Shown: piece after piece, positions 56,180 through 64,000 of the stretch
How positions within the stretch are numbered: the stretch's first letter is position 1
How the letters are laid out: the number at the start of each line of letters is the position of its first letter
Source: Hyphomicrobium sp. 99
GTDB lineage: Bacteria; Pseudomonadota; Alphaproteobacteria; Rhizobiales; Hyphomicrobiaceae
Direction of reading: 5' to 3'
Length of the DNA: 64,000 bases
Assembly: GCF_000384335.2 (NCBI RefSeq)
Contig: NZ_KQ031382.1
Span: forward strand, 1,550,001 to 1,614,000
Translations under genes and position numbers: made by a program
Notes under the pieces: model-generated
What the model saw: the letters and a program-made list of their open reading frames with translations, nothing else
Databases searched by the model: none
What the model was told of the DNA's origin: nothing

Positions 56180-57493
56180 ATGTCCTGTCATCGTAGCAGC
56201 TACCGAAAGACCGCGCTTTGGGCGTCAGGCGTCATGCTATCCGCAGTAGTGGCCGCGATCGCGTTGCTCAATTCAACCGACGCAATCACACATTTTCGTC
56301 TGCTGCCGGATCTACTCGCACTGCCATTGCTTCTGGTGTCAGTGCTGGCAGGGCTTGTCGCCTTGGGCGGATGGATCGGCCTACATCGCGACTCACTTGA
56401 AACGAGCGGGATACCTTATTTTGCAACCGGACCTCGCGAACGGTCGCCCGGGGCTTTTACCCGCGTGCGCCGACTTCTGCTCAATATGCTCCCCGGTTCC
56501 GCAAGGAGATTGCGGCTGCACGCTGGTGAGTGGGTTCGCGTCCGACCGCTGGCTGAAATATATGCGTCGCTTGATGCAGACGGGCGGTTGGACGGGCTGC
56601 CATTCATGCCGGAGATGGCGCGCTATTGCGGCAAGCATTTTAAAGTCTTTCGACGAGTGGAGAGGATCCACTATTACTTTGATCCGGCGGGGGCCCACTT
56701 GCGCCGCATGCATGATGCGGTCTTGCTGGATGAATTGCGTTGCGACGGCGGAGCCCACGGTGGATGTCAGGCAGCCTGCCAAATCATTTGGAAGGAAGCG
56801 TGGCTCTCTATCGATAATGGTGTGCGGACAGCTGAAAATCCAACGGTTCTTGCTGACGCAATGAAGTTGGAAGCGCTCGATCAGCTCACCCGCGTCAAAT
56901 CATCGGACGGTGACACACGTTACGTCTGCCAAATGACCACGCTTCCCGACGCGACAGTCCGGACGCGTTGGAGCGATCCTCGTCATTTTTTGACTGACTT
57001 GTGGTCAGGCAATATCCGTTTCGATTTATTCGTTACCGCCATTTCGCTTGCTTTGTTCAATATGGTGCAACGAAGGATGGGCGGAGCGTTGACGCCTTAT
57101 CGTGAAAATGACCTTCCCAAAGTGCCCCCCGCAGAGCCGCTTAACTTGCAACCCGGCGAACTCGTGCGTGTAAAGAGTAGGCCAGAGATCGAGCGCACTT
57201 TGACGAAGTCAAGAAATCGGGGCTTGTGGTTCGATGTCGAAATGCACAGGTTCTGCGGCGGCGAGTTCAGGGTCGCGAGCCGAGTGACAACGATGGTGGA
57301 AGAGGCGACTGGCCGGATATTATCACTAAAGAATCCGTGCCTCATCCTTGAGGGGGTTGCCGCGACAGGGGAGTATCAATCGCTTTGTCCGCAAAACGAG
57401 CTTATTTATTGGCGCGAAGCGTGGCTAACGCGTGTGGGAAACCCTGACGTCGGCGAAGTTCAGCGGAGCCAAGTCGAGCCCTGCGAAGGTTGA
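56180..57493 (+). CDS. membrane protein with duplicated Cys-containing domain, unknown function
   Basis: A 437-residue protein with two N-terminal transmembrane helices (about 12-31 and 43-65) and two copies of one domain. Copy 1 (114-209) runs from GEWVRVRPLAEI through LPFMPEMARYCGKHFKV to RCDGGAHGGCQAACQIIWKE. Copy 2 (323-417) runs from GELVRVKSRPEIERTL through FDVEMHRFCGGEFRV to CPQNELIYWREAWL. Cys150, 188, 196 and 200 in copy 1 and Cys359, 387 and 403 in copy 2 could bind metal. From memory, similar two-domain proteins of unknown function occur in biosynthetic and polysaccharide loci of several phyla; I cannot verify this. The start is ATG 56180 with AAGGA upstream. Confidence 0.72.
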   Translation: MSCHRSSYRKTALWASGVMLSAVVAAIALLNSTDAITHFRLLPDLLALPLLLVSVLAGLVALGGWIGLHRDSLETSGIPYFATGPRERSPGAFTRVRRLLLNMLPGSARRLRLHAGEWVRVRPLAEIYASLDADGRLDGLPFMPEMARYCGKHFKVFRRVERIHYYFDPAGAHLRRMHDAVLLDELRCDGGAHGGCQAACQIIWKEAWLSIDNGVRTAENPTVLADAMKLEALDQLTRVKSSDGDTRYVCQMTTLPDATVRTRWSDPRHFLTDLWSGNIRFDLFVTAISLALFNMVQRRMGGALTPYRENDLPKVPPAEPLNLQPGELVRVKSRPEIERTLTKSRNRGLWFDVEMHRFCGGEFRVASRVTTMVEEATGRILSLKNPCLILEGVAATGEYQSLCPQNELIYWREAWLTRVGNPDVGEVQRSQVEPCEG

Positions 57494-57564
57494 AGGCGGC
57501 GCGCTTCATCGGCTAATGATCGATGATTAAGTCGGAGCTCAAGCCGATATGATGCCCATTCCAA

Positions 57565-58722
57565 ATGTTGAATAACGTTGATGTCCAAACGGCCGTCATC
57601 GGGGCCGGTGTCGTTGGCCTTGCGATCGCCGCGGAGCTTGCAGGAAAAGGACAGGACGTGCTCGTCGTCGAGCGACGCCACGCTTTTGGTACCGAAACTT
57701 CTTCAAGAAATTCGGAAGTAGTGCATGCCGGCATTTATTATCCGGAAGGATCTCTCAAAGCGAAGCTGTGCGTCGAGGGCCGTGAGCGTCTCTATGCGTT
57801 TGCCGAAGAATATAAGGTGCCGTTCAACCGTTGTGGCAAACTTCTTGTCGCGACGAACGAACTGGAGGTCGATCAGCTTGCCGCTATAGAAGCGAAGGCG
57901 GCGCGAAATGGAGTGAATGATCTCGCGCGCCTGACGGCGGAAGAAGTTCACCTACTCGAGCCTGAGGTTCGCTGCGTCGCTGCTACATTGTCGCCTTCGA
58001 CGGGGGTCATCGACAGTCATCTTTTCATGGCCGCTCTCGAAGCTCGTATTATCGACGCTCGAGGGCAGGTAGCCTTTAATTCTGAAGTGGTCGGCATATC
58101 ACGCCATTCGACTGGTGGATTTCTGTTATCCGTTTTATCCGGAGGCGAAATCACCGATCTGTTATGCGCCCGCGTAATCAATGCCGCGGGGCTCGGCGCT
58201 TCGCGCATCGGGCGAATGCTTGCGCCTGAAAAGCCCGGATACGTGGTTCCCGCCTTGTATCCCGCGAAAGGGCATTATTTCTCACTGTCGGCACGGGCTC
58301 CGTTCAAACATCTTATCTATCCGATGCCATCGGCGGATGCCCTTGGTGTCCACGTCACGCTCGATGCCTCAGGTGCGGCAAGGTTCGGACCGGACATCCA
58401 CTGGCAGGAAGAACTCGATTATACGTTCGTCGATCCCGATGCCCGCCGGGAGGTCTTTGCGAAGGAGATCCGACGCTATTGGCCTGCGCTGCCGAAAGAA
58501 GCTCTTGTCCCTGCCTACACAGGCATCCGGCCGAAAATCTATTCGCAGGGGATGCCGCCCGCGGACTTCGCCATCCACGGCGAAGAGCAACATGGGATAC
58601 CTGCCTTCATCGCGCTCTACGGGATTGAAAGTCCCGGCTTGACCTCTGCACTCGCCATCGGCGCGTATGTTGCGGAAATGATTGAGCGCGGTCGCGCGCC
58701 CGTAAGCAGCTCCGGAATTTAA
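57565..58722 (+). CDS. FAD-dependent oxidoreductase, LhgO-like
   Basis: A 385-residue DAO-family flavoprotein. It has the FAD-binding AVIGAGVVGLAIAAELAG, the SSRNSEVVHAGIYYPEGSLK motif characteristic of L-2-hydroxyglutarate dehydrogenases, and GIRPKIYSQG with LYGIESPGLTSALAIGAYVA near the C-terminus. It probably oxidises L-2-hydroxyglutarate or a related hydroxy acid and passes electrons to quinone; the substrate is inferred. It follows the Cys-domain gene by 71 bases on the same strand and may share its transcript. Confidence 0.87.
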   Translation: MLNNVDVQTAVIGAGVVGLAIAAELAGKGQDVLVVERRHAFGTETSSRNSEVVHAGIYYPEGSLKAKLCVEGRERLYAFAEEYKVPFNRCGKLLVATNELEVDQLAAIEAKAARNGVNDLARLTAEEVHLLEPEVRCVAATLSPSTGVIDSHLFMAALEARIIDARGQVAFNSEVVGISRHSTGGFLLSVLSGGEITDLLCARVINAAGLGASRIGRMLAPEKPGYVVPALYPAKGHYFSLSARAPFKHLIYPMPSADALGVHVTLDASGAARFGPDIHWQEELDYTFVDPDARREVFAKEIRRYWPALPKEALVPAYTGIRPKIYSQGMPPADFAIHGEEQHGIPAFIALYGIESPGLTSALAIGAYVAEMIERGRAPVSSSGI

Positions 58723-59170
58723 GCCTAATATTGAATTTTCGCAGAGGGGCCGAGCGCGCCGCAAAACAGCGCCAAGTGGTAAATCCTGAATGGCCTTAAT
58801 CTTGTCGCCGCGACAGTGCTGGAGAATAGGCTCATCCTCCCAGCGGATTTTATTCTGGATTTGACTAGATTTTGCCGACCGGCCGGTCGCCGACCGCTGC
58901 GGAAAGAGGGATTCGACACCGAAGGCGGACAAGATATTCGGATACCCAGCCACAACACGCCTTACGCATTTTGTATTAGGCGGGTGTACGCCTTTTTGAG
59001 GTTCGAAACCGTTTGCGGCCGCGAAAGAGTAGCTCCCCTCGGCAAATTAGATTGCTTGGGTGCAACGCCCATTATGGTACGGTCATTTATGTTTTTCTTG
59101 TCCGTTTTTATCTGATCTGACGGGCGTTTGCCGAACGCAAAGCGACCGAAGAGCAGGAGAGTCAGAGGCT
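58723..59170. other. intergenic region before the polysaccharide export gene
   Basis: 448 bases without a supported gene; short frames on both strands lack features. It ends with GAGCAGGAGAG, which serves the export gene. The stretch just before it (58970-59110) is AT-richer and contains likely promoter-type sequence, but no box I can name. Confidence 0.35.
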
Positions 59171-60787
59171 ATGACCAATCCAATCCGCTATAGCGTGTCC
59201 GGTTCGTTTAGCCGCGGAAATAACGCCCCGCCCCCCCGCTTCATTGCCCGTTTTCGAGTTCAAAGAAAAATGTTCGGCAAAAGCAGGACCATTGGCGGCC
59301 GTTTCGGGACCTCCGCCCTGACCTTGGGAATGCTTGCCTTTGCGGGAGTTGGCATAGGGATTCCGGCTGCAATCACCCACGCCGATACGCGTCAGGAGAC
59401 TTATCGCCAAGTTAATTCGCCTACGCTTTCCGAGTACCGATTGAATGTGCGCGATCGCCTGCGCATTCAAGTAATCGAATGGCGGCCTTCTCGCGACGAG
59501 GTCTACACCTGGACGGCGATCAATCAAGTCTACACCGTCGATCCGGCAGGCAAAATCTCTCTACCGCTGGCAGGAGAGGTTGCGGCCGCTGGCTTCACGA
59601 CTGCCGAGTTGGAGCAAGTGATTTCGCGACAGTTGGCCAAGCGCTTGAACTTGGCGACGTTGCCCGATACCACCATCGAAGTTACGGATTTCCGGCCCAT
59701 CTACGTTACGGGTGCCGTCGAAAAATCCGGTGAATATTCCTACACTGGCGGCATGAGCGTGCTGCAGGGCGTGAGTCTCGCGGGCGGTATATTCAGAAAT
59801 TCGGCAGCAGGCGGGTTGAGGCTCGAACGTGAGTGGGTGACGACCGCAGGCAACTACCAGAGTCTCGCGAGAGAGCGTCAACGGCTTCTTGCGCATAAAG
59901 CGCGGATCGACGCCGAACTGGCATCAGCCGATTTTATCGCATTCCCTCAAGAACTGCAGTCGGTGAGCGGACGGACAGCAATCGAATATACCGCTTCTGT
60001 CATGAGCAAAGAGCAGAGCGTTTTCGATTTGCGCCGGAACGCCAACAACACGCAGGTTGTCGCGCTCAATCAGTTGCAGAAGTCCCTGGAGTCCGAGGTC
60101 GACTCCTTGACCAAGCGCATAGCGTCCCAGCAAACGCAGATCGATCTGCTGAAGTCGGAATTGGGCGGTATCAAAGCTTTGAGCGACAAGGGACTCGCGA
60201 CTCAGCCGCGGCTCCTTGGACTGCAGCGTAATCTTGCGGAGCTCGAGGGTCAGAAGCTCACGATAGAGAGCAATCGGACGCGGGTCGAACAGGAAGTGAA
60301 TCGGACCAAGCTTTCGAAAATCGAGTATGAGAATAAGCGCGCCAATGATCTGACCGTCGAACTTCAGACCACAGAGGCTCGGCTGCAGCAGATCGTTCAA
60401 GAGGCGACCATCGATGAGCGCCTGCTCGCCGAAACGAGAACCCAGGCTGTGGCCTCGCCACTGAGGCTCGCTGTTTCCACTTCCGACAGCAATTCGGCGA
60501 ATGGAGGTCGACCCGCGCTTCACTACACCATCGCTCGCCAGATTGGTGCAGATACGATTGAAATCGAGGCCACGGAAAAGACCCTCTTGCAACCCGGTGA
60601 TACGGTGAAGGTCGAGATGACCATGCCGGCCACCGAAGCTAACGACGAACTTGATGCGCTGTTCGAGGGTATGCCGGCGTCCAAACCGGCTACGCCGATC
60701 TTGGATGATGACACCTTCCGCCGCTCGACACCCGCGCCAACGCACGCTTCAATTGAAGTTTCGACAACGCCAACATTGCGACCCTAA
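59171..60787 (+). CDS. polysaccharide biosynthesis/export protein (Wza/ExoF-like)
   Basis: A 538-residue periplasmic/outer-membrane export protein. Residues 1-75 are a long leader with a hydrophobic signal segment (ALTLGMLAFAGVGIGIPAAI). The Poly_export domain begins YRLNVRDRLRIQVIEW (about 95) and includes DPAGKISLPLAGEVAAAGFT, followed by a SLBB segment ITGAVEKSGEYSY-type (VTGAVEKSGEYSYTGGMSVL). Residues about 240-430 are coiled coil (QKSLESEVDSLTKRIASQQT). No lipobox Cys is obvious, as in ExoF and unlike Wza. It opens an exopolysaccharide locus. The start could also be the later Met in MFGKSRT. Confidence 0.85.
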   Translation: MTNPIRYSVSGSFSRGNNAPPPRFIARFRVQRKMFGKSRTIGGRFGTSALTLGMLAFAGVGIGIPAAITHADTRQETYRQVNSPTLSEYRLNVRDRLRIQVIEWRPSRDEVYTWTAINQVYTVDPAGKISLPLAGEVAAAGFTTAELEQVISRQLAKRLNLATLPDTTIEVTDFRPIYVTGAVEKSGEYSYTGGMSVLQGVSLAGGIFRNSAAGGLRLEREWVTTAGNYQSLARERQRLLAHKARIDAELASADFIAFPQELQSVSGRTAIEYTASVMSKEQSVFDLRRNANNTQVVALNQLQKSLESEVDSLTKRIASQQTQIDLLKSELGGIKALSDKGLATQPRLLGLQRNLAELEGQKLTIESNRTRVEQEVNRTKLSKIEYENKRANDLTVELQTTEARLQQIVQEATIDERLLAETRTQAVASPLRLAVSTSDSNSANGGRPALHYTIARQIGADTIEIEATEKTLLQPGDTVKVEMTMPATEANDELDALFEGMPASKPATPILDDDTFRRSTPAPTHASIEVSTTPTLRP

Positions 60788-60837
60788 TAGAATCTGAGGC
60801 CGTGTTTATTTCAACTTCTGAGCGGTCGTTAGCTTGG

Positions 60838-60876
60838 TCGAGCAGGGAGGCAATTTTTTGCGTCTCCCTGGCTCGA
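60838..60876 (+). terminator. long hairpin after the export gene
   Basis: TCGAGCAGGGAG pairs with CTCCCTGGCTCGA (one bulged base), with a nested GCAA-TTTT-TTGC, giving a stem of about 16 pairs, 50 bases after the stop. There is no 3' T-run, so it may be an RNA-stabilising or processing hairpin and not a classical terminator. Confidence 0.5.
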
Positions 60877-61004
60877 CATTGATCGCGAAGTCGGCGGCAT
60901 TGTGATTCATCACGGGGAGCGGACCAACGAAGCATGAGAATTCATTGAACCCATTAGAAGTTTGATCTTCCGGCCTTTGCCAGACCAATCATGCTTCCGA
61001 GCTA

Positions 61005-62165
61005 ATGGTACGGTGCAACTTGAGTCGAATATTGGTGGTAGGAGCCGGTTTTGCCGGCGCGGTTCATGCCCGAGAATTGGCCGAGGCGGGATTCGAAGTT
61101 GATGTAATCGATAAACGTTCCCATATCGCAGGCAATTGCTACGACTACGTTCATAGCTGTGGGGTCAGGGTACACAAATATGGCCCCCATCTTTTTCATA
61201 CTTCCAATCAAAAAGTTATCGACTGGCTATCGCGATTTACCGGGTGGCTACCGTACGAGCATCGAGTGGCGGCGCGGCTTCCGGATGAGAGGTTGGCGCC
61301 ACTGCCTGTCAACCTCGATACCGTGAATATCGTGTTCCGTGAAAGCCTATCCACGCCAGAGGAAGTGGCGAGCCTCCTTGCTTCAAAGGTTCTGAACCGA
61401 AATCCGATTTTAAGCGCAGAGGACCATCTTTATACTCATATCGGTCCCGATCTCACCAATCTGTTTTTTCGCCCCTATAGTTTGAAGATGTGGGCAATGG
61501 ACTTGAGCGAAACCGATGCGTCGGTCGTTCGTCGCCTTGAAATTCGCATGGACCGAGACGACCGATATTTTCCGAACGATACCTTTCAAGCTATGCCGAG
61601 CGAAGGCTTTACCCGGCTATTTGAACGCATATTGGACCACGATCGGATTCATGTCCGGCTGGGAGAGAGCTTCTCCGCAGATGTCGCTGACGCGTACGAT
61701 GAATGCTTCAACAGCATGCCGATCGATGAATTCTTCGGATTTGATCTAGGCGAGCTGCCTTACCGTTCGATCCGCTTTCATCTGAATGAGCATGCAGCCG
61801 AAGTCACATCGGCGCCGTATGCAGTCATCAACTATACGGATCATGGACCTTTTACGCGCGAAACATGGTGGCACAGGATCTCCGGGCATCACGTCCGGCC
61901 CGGTCCCACCGTACTGCGCACGGTGGAGGAGCCGTGCGATTATCGCGATAACGGATATGAGCGCTATTACCCCGTCAAAACGCGCGACGGCCGCTATGAC
62001 GCCCTATATCGGCAGTATGCGGAGCGCATATCTAGCGATAAGCGAATGCATTTTATCGGCCGGTGTGGCACCTACCAATACTTAGACATGCACCAGGTGA
62101 TCAACCAATCGCTCGCGCACGTCGGTAAATGGCTTGAACGGGCTCGACATGACACCGTGGCGTAA
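61005..62165 (+). CDS. glf: UDP-galactopyranose mutase
   Basis: Flavoenzyme converting UDP-galactopyranose to UDP-galactofuranose, so the glycan made here may contain galactofuranose. The 386-residue protein has the FAD-binding GAGFAGAVHARELAEAG, the SHIAGNCYDYVHSCGVRVHK and YGPHLFHTSN motifs, the Glf-type TGWLPYEHRVAAR, and the terminal GRCGTYQYLDMHQVINQSL. The first ATG is used; a TTG 15 bases on would begin closer to LSRILVVGAG. The following DUF707 gene overlaps its 3' end by 17 bases. Confidence 0.94.
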   Translation: MVRCNLSRILVVGAGFAGAVHARELAEAGFEVDVIDKRSHIAGNCYDYVHSCGVRVHKYGPHLFHTSNQKVIDWLSRFTGWLPYEHRVAARLPDERLAPLPVNLDTVNIVFRESLSTPEEVASLLASKVLNRNPILSAEDHLYTHIGPDLTNLFFRPYSLKMWAMDLSETDASVVRRLEIRMDRDDRYFPNDTFQAMPSEGFTRLFERILDHDRIHVRLGESFSADVADAYDECFNSMPIDEFFGFDLGELPYRSIRFHLNEHAAEVTSAPYAVINYTDHGPFTRETWWHRISGHHVRPGPTVLRTVEEPCDYRDNGYERYYPVKTRDGRYDALYRQYAERISSDKRMHFIGRCGTYQYLDMHQVINQSLAHVGKWLERARHDTVA

Positions 62166-63018
62166 GGCGACTCTTGCAGTTGTTCGTTGCGGCGACGCCA
62201 GTCTTCACAGGAGCTGGTCCGGCCCTGACCGGGCGTTCGACGTTGGCGTCAGCTACTTCGGCAACAACCCTGCTAAAGCCTTTCCTGAAGCGCGCTTCGT
62301 TCACCGCTATAAGGGCGGCAAGTGGGACGGACTGTTTGATTTCTTTCTTAAGTTTCCCGATGCCTTGGACGCGTACGATTATTTTTGGTTTCCGGATGAT
62401 GATATCGCAGCCACCGCCAACGACATTAATCGGCTCGTCGAGATTGGAACTGCATACGGCCTAGAAGTATTCCAGCCGGCACTCGACGATGAATCGTACT
62501 ATTCGCACGTAATCACCCTTAGACATCCGAGCTTCAATCTAAGGTACACCAACTTCGTTGAGATCATGGCGCCCGTAATAAGCAGGGCGGTGCTGACGAG
62601 AACGCTGCCGATGCTCGACGCCAATCGAAGCGGCTTCGGAATTGATTTCGTATGGCCGGAAATGGCTGCCGACATAAGTGGCGAGCCGATCAAGAGTACG
62701 GCGATCGTCGACAGCGTCACAGTCCGTCACACGCGCCCTGTCGGCGGGAGTCTTCATAAATTTATGAACGAAGCAGGTGGCGTCAGTGCGGTGGAGGAAA
62801 TGGCGAAAGCGCTGAGTATTGTGAAGGGACCGCGAAACTCGTCGATAAAGGGCGTTCCTACTCCCCGAATAACCATTCGCTCCGGCATGGACCGGGCTGG
62901 AAACTACCTTCAAGGTTATGCCTTGGTCTCGCGTGTCCTTCTTGATCTACTGCTTCGCCATACGAATAGGGCTCAACCGGTTAAGTTTCGGCGCGTAATA
63001 AAACTTGCCTTTGCCTGA
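62149..63018 (+). CDS. DUF707 family protein, possible glycosyltransferase
   Basis: A 289-residue protein from MTPWRKATLAVVRCGDAS (ATG 62149). It has YKGGKWDGLFDFF, FWFPDDDIAATANDINRL (an acidic DDD motif like the metal-binding site of GT-A enzymes) and GFGIDFVWPEMA, features I associate with DUF707. That domain is found in plants and bacteria next to polysaccharide genes. Glycosyltransferase activity is inferred. The frame also has an ATG at 62134. Its 5' end overlaps glf. Confidence 0.78.
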   Translation: MTPWRKATLAVVRCGDASLHRSWSGPDRAFDVGVSYFGNNPAKAFPEARFVHRYKGGKWDGLFDFFLKFPDALDAYDYFWFPDDDIAATANDINRLVEIGTAYGLEVFQPALDDESYYSHVITLRHPSFNLRYTNFVEIMAPVISRAVLTRTLPMLDANRSGFGIDFVWPEMAADISGEPIKSTAIVDSVTVRHTRPVGGSLHKFMNEAGGVSAVEEMAKALSIVKGPRNSSIKGVPTPRITIRSGMDRAGNYLQGYALVSRVLLDLLLRHTNRAQPVKFRRVIKLAFA

Positions 63019-63157
63019 TCAAGGCTAACGTTTCTTTTTCTTGCACGAGCCCGTTCTTGTTTGTCGCCGAGTGGGCCGATGATGTAACGCAGCGGTCATC
63101 GCTGGCAAGTCATGGTCCTGTCCTTGGATGCCTGACGCGTTCTCCAGAAGGGAGGCC

Positions 63158-64000
63158 ATGATGGGTGCTTTATCAGTTCGCTGTTTCGGAATTACTTGTG
63201 CCTTGCTCATCCCAAGCACGGTCGGAAGCGTGGAAATACCAGGGCCTTCGAAATCATGTGAATTACGGCCGATAATGCAGGAAGACTTCAATGAAGAAAG
63301 CATCGCGGCCCATCGCATCGGCCCAGCTCGTTGGACCGCTCACACTCCCTGGAACGGTGATTTCGGAGACGCCGGATTTGCAAACCCAGGACCGGGTGGT
63401 CCGTTCAGTGTCAAAGATGGGGTTCTCTCGATCACGGCTGCAAAGGGAAAAGATGGGCGATGGAGCTCAGGGCTCATTGCTGCTGCCGACGCCTCGGGGG
63501 CGGGATTTGGAACGCGTTACGGATATTTTGAAGCGCGCATGAAGATGCCTCCAGGGCCAGGGACTTGGCCTGCATTTTGGCTAGCAGCGCTAAAGCCGGT
63601 CGGCAGCTCGGATGGGAGCTTGGAAATCGACGTCGTAGAGTACTATGGCCAGTTTACAGCGTCCTACCAAGCCACCGTTCAGGTCTGGTACAAAGACCAA
63701 GAGAAACATAGAGCCGAAAGCAAACAGATCGACGTAGCGGACAATTCTCTGGTCGGTGACTTTCATACCTTCGGCGTGGACTTGTCCCCCCAAGCGATAA
63801 TCTTCTTCCTCGACGGAAAGCAAGTCTGGACCCAGCCAACGCCGCCTGAACTTACCACTCCCATGTATCCGCTCGTCAATCTTGCACTCGGAAGCGGCTG
63901 GCCGATTGATCGGACTCCAAATCCGTCGACGCTTCTTGTTGACTACGTGCATGTCTACGGAAGGGACGCTGGTCCGCCGGAAGGCTGCACGCCCGGCCTT
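63158..64000 (+). CDS. GH16 family glycanase (partial)
   Basis: An open frame of 281 codons that runs off the right edge without a stop. The start is ATG 63158 or 63161 after GAAGGGAGG. It opens with a weakly hydrophobic leader (MMGALSVRCFGITCALLIPS, likely signal). The catalytic motif of GH16, ExDxxE, is seen as E156-I-D158-V-V-E161 in SLEIDVVEYYG, preceded by YGYFEARMKMPPGPGTWPAF and followed by HTFGVDLSPQAIIFFLDGK and LLVDYVHVYG. It is probably an ExoK/ExsH-like beta-glycanase that trims the exopolysaccharide made by this locus. Confidence 0.9.
   Translation, partial: MMGALSVRCFGITCALLIPSTVGSVEIPGPSKSCELRPIMQEDFNEESIAAHRIGPARWTAHTPWNGDFGDAGFANPGPGGPFSVKDGVLSITAAKGKDGRWSSGLIAAADASGAGFGTRYGYFEARMKMPPGPGTWPAFWLAALKPVGSSDGSLEIDVVEYYGQFTASYQATVQVWYKDQEKHRAESKQIDVADNSLVGDFHTFGVDLSPQAIIFFLDGKQVWTQPTPPELTTPMYPLVNLALGSGWPIDRTPNPSTLLVDYVHVYGRDAGPPEGCTPGL

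Overview
The window is chromosomal DNA of a high-GC alphaproteobacterium, most likely order Hyphomicrobiales and perhaps Hyphomicrobium-like. The evidence is the gene order (nuoJ-N, birA, rnj, mce, DUF1467, proS, lolCD, dnaE; then rpsB-tsf-pyrH-frr-uppS-cdsA-dxr-rseP-bamA-lpxD-fabZ-lpxA-lpxI/B), an S2 protein with an alphaproteobacterial C-terminal extension, a GTTC-N7-GTTC SOS box before lexA, LpxI in place of LpxH, and intergenic repeats that translate as WIPACAGMT. The genus is inference.

Layout. (1) 1-9.1 kb: the distal part of the complex I operon (nuoJKLMN), then biotin ligase, RNase J, methylmalonyl-CoA epimerase and a DUF1467 membrane protein, mostly overlapping or closely packed. (2) 9.4-16.7 kb: an archaeal/eukaryotic-type prolyl-tRNA synthetase, the lipoprotein-release ABC transporter and DNA polymerase III alpha. 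(3) 16.8-17.6 kb: two small exported proteins, each followed by a hairpin terminator. (4) 17.9-33.4 kb: a long housekeeping run from translation (S2, EF-Ts, UMP kinase, RRF) through isoprenoid and phospholipid synthesis (UppS, CdsA, Dxr) to outer-membrane assembly (RseP, BamA) and lipid A synthesis (LpxD, FabZ, LpxA and an LpxI-LpxB fusion with an extra degenerate LpxI domain). (5) 33.3-39.7 kb: gltA, gltX, comEC and lexA.

(6) 39.7-42.5 kb is a repeat-rich patch with two 137-bp direct repeats, REP-like hairpins, a TPR protein and small membrane proteins. (7) 42.5-50 kb returns to ordinary genes: a small secreted protein, pdxH, a DUF1499 protein, an MBL hydrolase, an AraC regulator with an FAD monooxygenase, a divergent SDR, and a UDP-glucuronate epimerase. 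(8) 50-54.5 kb is a decayed mobile-element patch: more hairpin repeats, a phage-tail DUF2793/beta-helix protein and its partner, antisense phage gene remnants abutting the 3' end of tRNA-Pro(CGG), a frameshifted secretin (gspD-like) fragment, a frameshifted STN-domain gene, and tRNA-Gln(TTG). (9) 54.8-58.7 kb holds a glycine-rich small protein, an orphan ParA ATPase, a membrane protein of unknown function with a duplicated Cys-rich domain, and an LhgO-like oxidoreductase. (10) 59-64 kb is the start of an exopolysaccharide locus: a Wza/ExoF-like export protein, UDP-galactopyranose mutase, a DUF707 protein, and a GH16 glycanase that runs off the window.

Most worth a second look: the LpxI / degenerate-LpxI / LpxB fusion, the covarying hairpin repeat family, the duplicated Cys-domain membrane protein, and the phage and secretion relics between and beside the two tRNA genes. 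I found no CRISPR array, intact insertion sequence or rRNA.
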